Shown here: positions 1-7,507 of the stretch, in pieces
How positions within the stretch are numbered: the stretch's first letter is position 1
Layout of the letters: every line of letters starts with the position of its first letter
Assembly (NCBI GenBank): GCA_021828405.1
Contig: JAKARZ010000035.1
Location: forward strand, 1 to 19,592
Length of the DNA: 19,592 bases
Source of the DNA: Bacillota bacterium
GTDB lineage: Bacteria > Bacillota_E > Sulfobacillia > Sulfobacillales > JAIMBI01
Reading direction: 5' to 3'
Made by a program: the position numbers and the translations under genes
Notes under the pieces: model-generated
Database searches by the model: none
What the model saw: only the letters and a program-made list of their open reading frames with translations
Told to the model about the DNA's origin: nothing

Positions 1-1
1 G

Positions 2-1191
2 CGCGGCTCCCGGTTCCGCCTGGCCCCCTCGCCCGCAGGGGACCGGCGGCTCACCACGGTTGGGGGGCACGCCCGCGCCGTCTGGAATCAGGCGCTGGCG
101 CTTAACCTTCGCCGCCTGGAACATGGCGTGCCTTTGATGTGGTACGCGGGCTTGGCGGGCCGGTTGCGCTTGTGGAAGACAACGAACGAGCGCGGCTTTT
201 TGGCCGGCGCGCCGTCCCACCCGTTCCAGCCGCGGTGGAGGGATCTTGATCGGGCCTTCCGGGAGGCGTTTGACCCCACCCAGCCGATGAAGCGCTTCCC
301 GACGTTCAAGAAGCGGGGCCGCGATGACACGCGCCGGTTCCCCAGGGCGTGGCGATTCGCGGCCACCGCGTCTACCTGCCCAAGCTTGGCTGGGTGACGT
401 TTTTCCCGAGCCGTCCGCTTCCCGGCGTGCTCAAGAACACCACCGTCAGGCGCCAGGGCCGTCACGGGTGCGTGAGCGTTCAGACGGACCAGGCCGTCGC
501 CGACCCCTTCCCCTACCACCCCGCGGACGCTGTCGGCGGGGTGGTGGGGGTGCGGCATTTCCTGGTTCTCTCGGACGGGACGATCTCCGACGCCCCGCGG
601 GCGGCGTCCGGGCACCTGCGCCAGCAGATCGCCCGGGTTCAGGTGACAGTGGCTCGTCCGGTGACGTTCTCGCAGCACGGGCAGAAGACGCGGCGGCGCC
701 TTCATGCCCTGTATGCCCGAGTGGCGGATCTCCGCCGGGACTTTGTGCACAACCTCCGCCCCACCGTCCGTCCACACCACGCGACGGGGGGCGCTGGAGG
801 CTCTGCGCCTCGGTCATGGCCCAGGGCACGGTGGACCAGCCGGGGACCCAGGTGCGTCAGCCGGGCGCCTGAACCGTGCCATCCTGGAGAGGGGCTGGGG
901 GCGGTTCGTCACGTTGCTGGAGTCCAAGTTGGCGGCCCAGGGCGGGCAGTTGGTGTTGGGGCCGGCCACCGATTCCTCGCAAGAATGTCCACAGTGCGGG
1001 CACACGGCCGCGACCAACCGGCCCATGCGGGATCGGTACTGTTGTCGTGCCTGTGGCTACGAGAAGATGGCGGATGTGAAGGCGGCCGAGACGATCGACC
1101 ACCGGGGCGCGAGTACTTGGGCGTGCCCCGGCGCTGGTATCCGGCACCGGGGGGCGGCCTGTGGAGGAATAGGGCGTTGGCCGCCCGATGA
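2..1191 (+). pseudogene. tnpB: TnpB-type RNA-guided nuclease, frameshifted and cut by the window edge
   Basis: This is a decayed TnpB of the IS200/IS605 or IS607 type. The frame open from base 2 carries the usual N-terminal region (AVWNQALAL, then RDLDRAFREAFDP and KRFPTFKKRGRDD). The reading moves to another frame near 340-343, where one C appears to be missing from a C run (RFP, then VAIRGHRVYLPKLGWV). It moves back near 770, where ALEALRL (RuvC-II Glu region), a CxxC-CxxC zinc ribbon (ECPQCGH, CCRACGY) and the RuvC-III segment ADVKAAETI are read. The RuvC-I motif, normally GIDVGVxHF, reads GGVVGVRHF, so the catalytic Asp is lost. The true start lies left of the window, and the end given is approximate because the last frame stays open to 1438. 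With two frameshifts and a lost active-site residue the nuclease should be inactive. Confidence 0.85.
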
Positions 1192-1212
1192 CGCAGGAAC
1201 CGCGCCACGGCT

Positions 1213-1252
1213 TAGGGGAATCCCCCGGCCTGAGCCGTGGGGAGGATGTCAA
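1213..1252 (+). ncRNA. Omega-RNA-type 3' hairpin at the right end of the decayed tnpB element
   Basis: The stem is CCCC (1222-1225) plus CGGC (1226-1229), loop CTGA, GCCG (1234-1237), a bulged T at 1238 and GGGG (1239-1242), followed by AGGATGTCAAG. A C-rich/G-rich hairpin ending in GGATGTCAA is, from memory, typical of the right ends of IS605-like elements, where the TnpB guide RNA scaffold finishes and the guide begins. If so, the element would end near 1250 and the bases after it would be flanking DNA. Transcription cannot be shown from sequence. Confidence 0.45.
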
Positions 1253-1645
1253 GCTTGTGTCCACAACTTTCGCCCGCATCGATGCTTGAGCGTCGGAGGG
1301 CGTTCCCGAAGATTTCAAGAGGGTGCCGATTGGTCCGGATCACCATCGCCGTCCAGTAACAGCATGGCCATGGCAACAAAGGGGGGGCACCGCCCCCACC
1401 CATCCCCGCCGCACAGCGCATTGACATCCCTGCGATGACCGGTATAAGCCTCGGACAGCCTGTCGCCTGCCCCAGCGGCCCAACAGCACGCCGTGAACGC
1501 GAGCGACTGCGCCGTCAGGGCCAATTCGGCGAGCGGAGCGACCGGCGCAGCGCCATGCGGACAAACGCGTTGGCGCACGGTCCGCAGCGAGAACAGCCCC
1601 CAATCTGGGTTGCCGTGCCCACGATGGGACGCGGCACCCCTCCCG
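1253..1645. other. Gap between the tnpB remnant and the epimerase; no recognised gene
   Basis: No open frame here has a ribosome site or a recognisable family. On the minus strand, 1400-1600 reads as a fairly balanced peptide (PLAELALTAQSLAFTACCWA), which could be a coding relic, but I cannot assign it. A GC hairpin at 1383-1397 is listed separately. Confidence 0.5.
1372..1397 (-). terminator. Possible terminator downstream of the epimerase gene
   Basis: GGGGGC (1383-1388), loop ACC, GCCCCC (1392-1397) is a perfect 6-bp stem. Read on the minus strand it is followed by CCTTTGTTG, a weak T-rich tract. It lies about 250 bases past the epimerase stop, which is far for a dedicated terminator. Confidence 0.25.
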
Positions 1646-2605
1646 TCAGGATGCCGTAACCGTCCACCGATACGTGAGGCTCCGCTCCTCGCCGGGCCCC
1701 AGGACGGCGTTTCCCGTGAGCTTCGGCGCCAGCGGCAGATTGGGGGCATTGTGGACCCAGGTGACGGGCTCCACACTCACAAAGTTCGCCGCCAGGTTTG
1801 GCCGGTACACCACCCACTGGCTGAGCGGTGCCTCGCCCTCCATCTCGATGGTGAGGCCCGAGTGGGGATCCCACAGGCGCGCCAAGTTGGGCTCGCCGGA
1901 GTTCGGCCGATAGCAGGTGTCGGACACCAGGTCTGGCACCAGAAGGCCCCGGTCCACGTTCACCAGCGTGGCAGGCGGCTCCAAAAGGCGGCCCGTGGGC
2001 AAACTTTCACGGCCCATCTCCCACTCGCGGCCGGTCGGCAGCCGCAGTACCCAGGGGCGGGATAGCGCAATGGATGTGTGATACCCAGCCCCAAACGGAA
2101 TCGCATGTGACGACCGGTTAGTAATCGTGAGCCGCGACTCCATGCGGGTGTCATCCAGCCCGTATGCGATGCGAGCCTCGAATTCGGCTCCGAACGCCTC
2201 GCTGGCTGCGCTGAGGCCCGCTTTCGTGGGTTCCAGTCGGACGCGGTGGCCGGTTTGCTCCCGCACCTGCCAAGGAATGTTCCACAAAAAGCCGTGGACA
2301 TGATTGGGGCCCAGCGAGTCGTTCGCGGGCCACTGAAACTCGCGGCCATCCACCGTGCACCGGGCGCCGGCGATCCGCCCCGCAGGAAACAGGATGGGAA
2401 TACCGTGGGTGAACGGTTCGGCATCCAGGTCCTTGAGGCTGGCCGGCCGCCGCAACAACTCGGTGTGGCTCGCCCGATGGATCAGCGAGTAGGCCAGCGC
2501 GCCGCGCTCCGGCAACAGGGTCAGGGCGAGCGACGACGACTGCAGCGTTACCATGGAGCCCAGGGCCGACGTTCTCTGGGCGGCCTCCGCTTCGGATGGG
2601 TCCAT
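1646..2605 (-). CDS. Aldose 1-epimerase family protein (GalM-like)
   Basis: This 319-residue protein belongs to the aldose 1-epimerase (mutarotase) superfamily, which interconverts alpha and beta anomers of sugars in the cytoplasm. Visible family motifs are FPAGRI (73-78), NHVHGFLW with His104, GAGYHTSI with His176 and the VSVEP segment with Glu279. These match the two histidines and the acidic base of the GalM active site. The length fits the family (about 290-350). The ATG is supported by AAGGAGG at 2616-2622, six bases upstream. The gene stands alone, with a mobile-element remnant downstream, so there is no operon partner to suggest the substrate. The sequence is closer in style to the broad GalM/YeaD-like group than to canonical galactose mutarotase, so I give no gene symbol. 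Confidence 0.9.
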   Translation of the reverse strand: MDPSEAEAAQRTSALGSMVTLQSSSLALTLLPERGALAYSLIHRASHTELLRRPASLKDLDAEPFTHGIPILFPAGRIAGARCTVDGREFQWPANDSLGPNHVHGFLWNIPWQVREQTGHRVRLEPTKAGLSAASEAFGAEFEARIAYGLDDTRMESRLTITNRSSHAIPFGAGYHTSIALSRPWVLRLPTGREWEMGRESLPTGRLLEPPATLVNVDRGLLVPDLVSDTCYRPNSGEPNLARLWDPHSGLTIEMEGEAPLSQWVVYRPNLAANFVSVEPVTWVHNAPNLPLAPKLTGNAVLGPGEERSLTYRWTVTAS

Positions 2606-2615
2606 GACTGACCGA

Positions 2616-2684
2616 CCTCCTTGAGGGTGCGAACCGGGGCGGCATCCACCCCAGGAACCTGGGTGCGCCGCTGTCGCGAGTATA
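2616..2684 (-). promoter_or_regulatory. Ribosome site and possible -10 of the epimerase gene
   Basis: On the minus strand AAGGAGG occupies 2622-2616, ideally spaced from the ATG at 2605. About 75 bases upstream of the start the minus strand reads TATACT (2684-2679), a 5/6 match to a sigma-A -10 box. No good -35 is seen 16-18 bases further up. The ribosome site is firm; the promoter is tentative. Confidence 0.35.
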
Positions 2685-3241
2685 TCGCTCCCGGCGGTCG
2701 GGAGCGGTCGTGGCCACGGTCTCCCCGTCTGAGATCCGCGGCCACCGAGGCTGGTTCAAGCAAAAAAAGTCGCGGCTCGTGGGCTACTCCCAGAGGCAAC
2801 CCGCAGCGAAGGCGGTCGAGGCAATCCGCGATTCAGCTAAACAACCGGGTGTCGAGGCAACGCGGGGGGTGGGATCGCTGGGCCGGGCAAACCAGTCCCC
2901 CCGTTGGCGCGCCACCCGCGCGTTGCTGCCGGGTGGGCGGGGCAGCGCGCTGGGCCGTGGCATTGCTGGCCCCGCAGCGGGCCCGGGCGCGGCAGACACG
3001 CTGCGGATCAGCGGGAACACGGCGGTAATCCAGGCTGCATAGACCAGGATCCTTCGCATAACCGCACGATGGAGGGGAGTTCCCGCTCATCCATCCCATT
3101 GGGAGGCGGCGGACGCGTATCCCGTATTACCGCTGGCCGACCTGGTCTCTGGTGTCCTTGGTGAACTGGACCGGCATCATTATTCTCCGTCGAGTCACCA
3201 TAGTTACCGGCCCGCGGCGATAAACCACGGCCCAGGGTCTG
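2685..3241. other. Non-coding stretch upstream of the epimerase; no recognised gene
   Basis: GC-rich sequence with only frame-shadow ORFs. One minus-strand frame (3059-2784) starts with a signal-peptide-like stretch (MRRILVYAAWITAVFPLIRS, followed by VSA), but it has no ribosome site and continues into Pro/Ala/Arg-rich low-complexity sequence. I do not call it a gene. No RNA gene or repeat was recognised. Confidence 0.5.
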
Positions 3242-3535
3242 ACGACTTGGTCGGAGGCGGTGGGCCAACGATTTCTGACGGACGTGGACGGCGTCGTGTG
3301 GGCGGAACGCCCCGTCCCGCCGCGCCGGCACTACCGCCCTCTGCTCCCGTTTCTGCGGTGCCTCAGTGCCTATCAGCGCCACCGCACCCTGGTGCGTCGT
3401 CATCGCCCCAAGCCGTCGTACGCCCCCCGCCAGCGTTTGCGGCCGTGTGGACGGCCTTCGGCCAGGAGTGCGCCCGGCGGGGTTACCGAAATCTGGCGTC
3501 AGGCCCCCGCCTTGAGGCGTGGGGATATCAGCCCG
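3242..3535 (+). other. Possible coding relic ending in a second omega-RNA-type hairpin
   Basis: The frame around 3248-3430 reads as a possibly real but unidentified protein relic (WSEAVGQRFLTDVDGVVWAE). It runs into a hairpin: CCCC (3504-3507), CGCC (3508-3511), loop TTGA, GGCG (3516-3519), bulged T3520, GGGG (3521-3524), then ATATCA. The stem has the same layout as the one at 1222-1242, including the bulged T, while the inner four pairs differ in a compensated way. I infer the right end of another tnpB-type element whose gene has decayed beyond recognition. Confidence 0.35.
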
Positions 3536-3615
3536 TTGGCCCATAGGGCTGACCCCCCCAAATCCTTGGTCGCATCGTGTCGTCGACGTACATGTGTTCC
3601 GTAAGCCAATCACCG

Positions 3616-3878
3616 CGCGGAGGTTGGAAGGCGCCACGACACACCAACCTGCGCGGGGACGACCGTTGCCGTCCTCCTTTGGCCGCGCGCCGAGCGGTCC
3701 GAGTCCGAGCGGGTTCTCCGAGACAATTTGCGCCCCGCCGTGGGGCGTGGGGTATCCGACGGCTGGGGGCAGGGATGGGGGAGCCCCCTCGCCTGAGGGA
3801 CGCGAGAGTTCTGCCGAGGCACCAAGCGCGGCGGTTTTCGCAAACAGAACCGCCGGCGTTAGCCGGAGGGAGGTGCCT
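3616..3878 (+). ncRNA. Orphan structured RNA candidate (omega-RNA/HEARO-like)
   Basis: A dense series of stems is visible. 3616-3627 pairs with 3644-3655 (12 bp, one mismatch). GGACG 3657-3661 pairs with 3670-3674. CGCCCC 3731-3736 pairs with 3742-3747 (loop GCCGT). CTCGC 3788-3792 pairs with 3802-3806. GGCGGTT 3830-3836 pairs with 3848-3854. CCGGC 3853-3857 pairs with 3862-3866 (loop GTTA; it shares two bases with the previous stem, so these two may be alternatives). A long-range stem AGGCACC 3817-3823 with GGTGCCT 3872-3878 would close the last hairpins into one domain. No protein frame is convincing. The organisation resembles guide scaffolds of IscB (HEARO) or TnpB systems, but no iscB gene lies downstream. 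The strand is assumed from the neighbouring mobile genes. Confidence 0.45.
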
Positions 3879-3885
3879 TTCCCGC

Positions 3886-3913
3886 TTGACAAGTCTTGAC
3901 AAGAGGTTATCAT
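3886..3913 (+). promoter_or_regulatory. Promoter of the IS607-type element
   Basis: A perfect -35 TTGACA at 3886-3891 is followed after 16 bases by TATCAT (3908-3913). A second TTGACA at 3896-3901 could pair with a weaker CATAAA at 3919-3924. The two -35 boxes lie in a direct repeat CTTGACAAG (3885-3893 and 3895-3903), each nearly palindromic, so a recombinase or repressor could bind here. It points at tnpA and tnpB. Confidence 0.55.
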
Positions 3914-3934
3914 GGAAGCATAAACACGGACAAG

Positions 3935-4529
3935 TTGCTTTCTACCGAACAAACCGCCAAATATCTAGGTGGTCTCCATCCTATCCGGTTGCCTACCGGA
4001 ATGCGCCAGTTGTCCCGGCTGGAGGTGGACGGCGTGTTGCGCTCCCGTCGGACGATGGCTGTCCGCTACGCGGTGTACGCCCAGGTCTCATCAGAAAAAC
4101 CACTGGCGACAGGTAACCGGGATCGCCAGTTGGAACGGCTCCAGCAAATAACGGTAGAGCGCGGTTACAAGGTAACCCCCGTCGTCCGAGAACGTGCCTC
4201 CGGCCTGAACAAGAAACCGTAAGGGCTTAAGGCGCCTTTTCCGTTTGGCGACCAACAGGGAGATTGACCTGGTGCTGGTGGAGTTCAAAGACCGCTTGGC
4301 CCGCTTCGGTTTTGCCTATGTGGTGGAGGCGCTTCACGCCTACGGTGTGCGGGTGGAAGTTGTCGACGGTCCCGTGCCCGTCGACGCCACGCAGGAGTTG
4401 GTCCAGGACAGGCGGGCCCTTGTCGCCGCGTTCGCCGCACGCCGCTACGGCCAACGGTCCCCGGCGTGTCGCCGACAGGGGCGTCAGGCCGCCCGCCAGG
4501 CCGGGAAGGAGGATGCGGCGCATGGCTGA
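3935..4529 (+). pseudogene. tnpA: IS607-family serine recombinase TnpA, frameshifted
   Basis: The protein would be the serine-resolvase-like transposase of an IS607 element. The first part has LLSTEQTAKYLG (MerR-like helix-turn-helix start) and YAQVSSEK, where the catalytic Ser sits. The usual motif is YARVSS, so the conserved active-site Arg is replaced by Gln. The first frame stops at TAA 4220-4222 just after ASGLNKK. The other frame continues exactly where expected (KGLRRLFRLATNREIDLVLV, then FKDRLARFGF and SFAAR-like AAFAARRYG). One extra C near 4217 explains the shift. A programmed +1 shift at CCG-TAA is a less likely alternative. The region after the first 15 residues also looks degenerate. 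The start is uncertain (TTG 3935 chosen by homology, without a good ribosome site). The end overlaps tnpB by 8 bases. Confidence 0.85.
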
Positions 4530-6072
4530 TCCGGTCATCGTGTCCACGATCCGCACCGTGCGGATCCGGATCGATCCCGCGACGAATCCCGGCAAGCTGC
4601 AGGCGATGGACCGGACGCAGGCCGCATGGCATCGGGCCGTGGGCTTCTACACCGCCTTCTTCCTGGATCACCTGAGCGTGTTTGCCGAAACGAAGACCGT
4701 GCTGAATCGCCAGGAGGCGTCCGTAACCAAGCCCTGGACGGCGCAGGACCTCCTGACCTGGGCGGAACGGTGGACCGTGCGCACGGAGGCCCATCCGGAC
4801 CTCCTCCGGGATTTTGCGGCGGTGTGTCCGCAAATGCCGACCGTGCTGCGCCGGGCGGCCATCAATGCTGCCGCCGGGGCGGTGAAAAGCTACCGGACGA
4901 CCCATCAGACGTGGGACCAGACCGATCCCCGCCAGCGAGGCAAGGAGCCGCCGATGCCGGAGCCGCATCCGTTTCTCCTGCTGTACGAGGGCATGATCAC
5001 CCTGACCCCCGCCGGACTCCGCCGGGGTTTTCTGCGCCTCAAGGTGCTGGAGGCCGGAGGCTGGCGGTGGATGGCGGTTCCGGTCACTCTGCCCCCCTAT
5101 GCCCTGGACCTGTTCCGGGCGTCGGAAGTCGAGGCGGACCGGATGACCCACGAACGGGCAGAACAACACGCCCGGATGGTCTGCGAAGAACGGACACGGC
5201 GCACACGCGACGAACGGGAGCGCCTGCGCCCGACGCCCGGCGTCGCGGTGGCCCAGTCGCCCACCCCGGTGCGCAAACCCGACGGGTGGTTCCTGCATGT
5301 CCCGTTCCTGACGCGAGTCGTGCTTCCGGGGAAGGCCGAAGCCCGCCGCTTGGCGGAGCCGGATCTGCCGGTCGGCACGATGGACCTCAATGCCGATTCC
5401 ACCGTGGGGGCCGCGTGGGTCGGTGATCGGGTTACCGATGTGCAAATCCTGTGGCATGCGCAGGAAAACGCTCACCGTGAGAAAACCCTGCAAAAAGTGG
5501 CCCGCCACCAGCGGGCATCGGGCACACCGGTAAAGGGTGAACGGTCCAATCAAGCGCTCTGGCGATCCAGTCGGGGCCTGGACGCGGCGCTCGCGTGGCG
5601 GATTGCCGCCCTGATCGTAACCTGGGCGGTCGCCCAGGGGCTACAGGTCCTCGTGTTCGAGTATCTGCGGCCGTATCGGCCTACGCGCGGCCTCTCCTGG
5701 AGCCGCCGCACCAATCGCAAGCGATCCTATTGGCTTCGGGGCCAACTTCTGCGGCATGTCCGGGATTTGGCTCTTCGCCAAGGCATCCTGGTCGTGGAAC
5801 GCAATCCGGCCTGGACCAGTCAAGTCTGTCCGCACTGTCACCGCTTGGCGGAAAGGTTTTCCCCCGGCGGGTCCGGCTATCCCAGTCGGCTCCGGTGCGG
5901 AGGGTGTGGCTGGTCGGGCGATGCCAACGTGGCCGCCGCCTTGAACCTGAAGCGGAAGTGGAACCGGACGTTCCGCTATCCCCCGACAGCCGAACGGCAG
6001 GCGGCTGGACTCCGACGCGCCAGCAATGGTGGCGCAACCGTGAATCCTGAACAGGTCCCGGTCAGCGTCTAA
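4522..6072 (+). CDS. tnpB: TnpB RNA-guided nuclease of the IS607-type element, apparently intact
   Basis: This 516-residue protein is a TnpB nuclease, the transposon-borne relative of Cas12. It should bind an RNA made from the element's 3' end and cut matching DNA. All three RuvC acids are present: Asp288 in TMDLNADSTVG, Glu380 in LVFEYLRPYR and Asp467 in GDANVAAALNL. A zinc ribbon lies between the last two (Cys436, Cys439, Cys459, Cys462). It is longer than common TnpB (about 400), with a long N-terminal half and a charged Arg/Glu-rich stretch at about 200-250. The ATG at 4522 has AAGGAGG (4506-4512) nine bases upstream; the in-frame ATG at 4513 has no room for a ribosome site. It overlaps the dead tnpA by 8 bases, so it must be initiated from its own site. 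It is the only mobile gene in the window with no visible lesion. Confidence 0.92.
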   Translation: MADPVIVSTIRTVRIRIDPATNPGKLQAMDRTQAAWHRAVGFYTAFFLDHLSVFAETKTVLNRQEASVTKPWTAQDLLTWAERWTVRTEAHPDLLRDFAAVCPQMPTVLRRAAINAAAGAVKSYRTTHQTWDQTDPRQRGKEPPMPEPHPFLLLYEGMITLTPAGLRRGFLRLKVLEAGGWRWMAVPVTLPPYALDLFRASEVEADRMTHERAEQHARMVCEERTRRTRDERERLRPTPGVAVAQSPTPVRKPDGWFLHVPFLTRVVLPGKAEARRLAEPDLPVGTMDLNADSTVGAAWVGDRVTDVQILWHAQENAHREKTLQKVARHQRASGTPVKGERSNQALWRSSRGLDAALAWRIAALIVTWAVAQGLQVLVFEYLRPYRPTRGLSWSRRTNRKRSYWLRGQLLRHVRDLALRQGILVVERNPAWTSQVCPHCHRLAERFSPGGSGYPSRLRCGGCGWSGDANVAAALNLKRKWNRTFRYPPTAERQAAGLRRASNGGATVNPEQVPVSV

Positions 6073-6290
6073 CACCGGCGCCGATCGGCGGGGCCAACGC
6101 GGGAGTGTCCTCCGGGACACGTTCGGACCGCGGATGCCTCGGCGGTCTCAGGCCCTAGAGGGAGGGGTTTCCCCTCCCGGTGGTGGGGCTGGTGTTGGTT
6201 CCGTGCGAGTGCGCAAGCGGCTGGCCGCCAGAGGCGCGGAACGACTCCCGACGGACTGCCCTCCCGCGCTGATGCGCAAACGGGGAGGGC
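6073..6290 (+). ncRNA. Structured tail after tnpB, candidate omega-RNA and element end
   Basis: Three perfect hairpins follow the stop codon: GTGTCC 6105-6110 with 6115-6120 and a TCCG tetraloop; GGGAGGGG 6160-6167 with 6171-6178 and a TTT loop; GCCCTCCC 6258-6265 with 6283-6290. TnpB guide RNAs are encoded at the 3' end of tnpB and just beyond it, so this is the expected place. The exact right end of the element is not visible. TTGTCAAGC at 6356-6364 is the inverse of GCTTGACAA at 3884-3892 and might mark the ends, but nine bases can match by chance. Confidence 0.4.
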
Positions 6291-6819
6291 CTGGTCCCTG
6301 GCTCCGCCAGCACCCGTCCTGCCGTCGGGGCGGCACGAACGGTGAGTGTCCCGGTTTGTCAAGCAAAACGGGTAGCTGCCGACACCACGTTCAGTCCCCA
6401 TGGAGCGCCCGGACGCGGGAAACGCGCCTGGCGACCTTCCTCGCCTACGTGGGCGCCAGACGTCGGGGCGATGGCGAACGCCTGGCGGGTCCACTGGGGC
6501 AGAGCGACTGCCCTCCGGGTCATGACCCAAGGCAGTCTGCTCGCGGCGTTTGGACGATGCGGTCTCAGTCTTAGAGTCGAACCCCCAGGTCAGTCGTTCA
6601 TCATCGGGAGCGCCACCCTTTGGCAGCCTTTTCTGAGCCCGCCGTGGTGGACGAGCGGCGTCTCACGACCGCGCCGGTCGTCGTCGTTCATGACGGGTTC
6701 CCCACAGCGCGCTGGCGCGGGCGCCCCGTCCCTGACGAGGGAGGTTGATTCCAGGCTGCTTGCCCCGGGCCCCATTGCCAGAGATCGCCTGCGGCCATTT
6801 CGACCGAAAGCCTCGACCG
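6291..6819. other. Gap between the tnpB tail and the DUF881 gene; nothing recognised
   Basis: There are long open frames on both strands, but none has a ribosome site, a family motif or a natural composition; they follow from the high GC content. No tRNA or repeat is seen. The transposon boundary probably lies in the first 100 bases. Confidence 0.5.
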
Positions 6820-6837
6820 GTATACTAGACCGGGAGG
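6820..6837 (+). promoter_or_regulatory. Possible -10 box and ribosome site of the DUF881 gene
   Basis: TATACT at 6820-6825 is a 5/6 match to a -10 box. The upstream TTTCGA (6797-6802, 17-base spacer) is a poor -35. Transcription would start near 6832, leaving a very short leader that holds GGGAGGG (6831-6837), seven bases before the GTG start. Confidence 0.35.
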
Positions 6838-6844
6838 GATCGGG

Positions 6845-7507
6845 GTGCAGGATGCCAATCCGCTGCTGGTGGGGCTCGCGGCGCTCTTGGTGGGTGCGAT
6901 GGTGGTCATCCAGCTGCGACTGGAAAATGTCGTGCCCACACCCACCGGCAACCAGCAGCTGCTGAACCTGCTCCACCAGGCGGATGCCAAACAAGCCACG
7001 CTAAAGCGCGAGTTGGGATCGGCACAGGCGCTCCTGAACCAAAAATTATCAGACGCGGCGGCCGCCAAGCACCTTGACCAGGAGCTGGTGCAGGCCCAGA
7101 TGCTCGCGGGCACGATCGCCGTCAGCGGCCCGGGTGTGGTTGTGCATTGGGGCAACGGCACGGCCGCCGCCGGCTTTCAGATTGCAGACATCGACCTCCT
7201 CCTGATGGTCAACGAGCTCCGAGCGTCCGGTGCCGAGGCCATTGCCATCAACGGGCAGCGCATCACGGCCGAGACCCAGATCCGGTCCGCGAGCAACTAC
7301 ATCCTGATCAATCAGAGCCAGCAGGCCGCTCCCTTCACGATTCAAGCCATTGGCCCGCCGCACACCATGTTGCAGGCGCTGGAGCTGCCTGGCGGCCTGG
7401 TGGACCAGTCCACCCAGGAGGGCCGCACCATCTCCGTGACCACGGCCAAGCGCCTGCAATTGCCCGCCGTCACCACCAGCTCCACCCAGTACAGCCACGC
7501 GCCTTGA
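6845..7507 (+). CDS. DUF881 family membrane-anchored protein (YlxW/YlxX-like)
   Basis: The 220-residue protein has one N-terminal membrane segment (about 6-23), then a heptad-rich stretch likely to form a coiled coil (about 35-80), then the DUF881 domain. Visible DUF881 features are GPGVVVHWGNG, IDLLLMVNELRASGAEAIAI (the longest conserved block), NGQRI and the closing GPPHTMLQALELPGG. In Bacillus subtilis relatives (YlxW, YlxX) lie in the division/cell-wall cluster; the molecular function is unknown. The long domain should face outside the membrane. The start is GTG, set by GGGAGGG seven bases upstream; no other start would give the membrane segment a short N-terminus. It stands alone here, next to mobile debris, rather than in its usual cluster. 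Confidence 0.85.
   Translation: MQDANPLLVGLAALLVGAMVVIQLRLENVVPTPTGNQQLLNLLHQADAKQATLKRELGSAQALLNQKLSDAAAAKHLDQELVQAQMLAGTIAVSGPGVVVHWGNGTAAAGFQIADIDLLLMVNELRASGAEAIAINGQRITAETQIRSASNYILINQSQQAAPFTIQAIGPPHTMLQALELPGGLVDQSTQEGRTISVTTAKRLQLPAVTTSSTQYSHAP

Noticed and set aside
2784..3059. Small minus-strand frame beginning like a signal peptide
   Set aside because: The first 23 residues look secretory, but there is no ribosome site and the rest is low-complexity with no recognisable domain.
3596..3880. Plus-strand frames through the hairpin region as a protein gene
   Set aside because: Several overlapping open frames exist, but the peptides are Arg/Pro-rich without motifs, while the DNA shows strong pairing; a structured RNA explains it better.
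3008..3952. 314-codon open frame on the minus strand
   Set aside because: It runs antisense through the hairpin region, is rich in Arg, Gly and Pro, has no ribosome site or family motif, and is explained by high GC content.
4285..5553. 422-codon open frame antisense to tnpB
   Set aside because: Shadow of the real tnpB frame; no ribosome site, and His/Arg/Gly-rich composition typical of reverse-frame artefacts.
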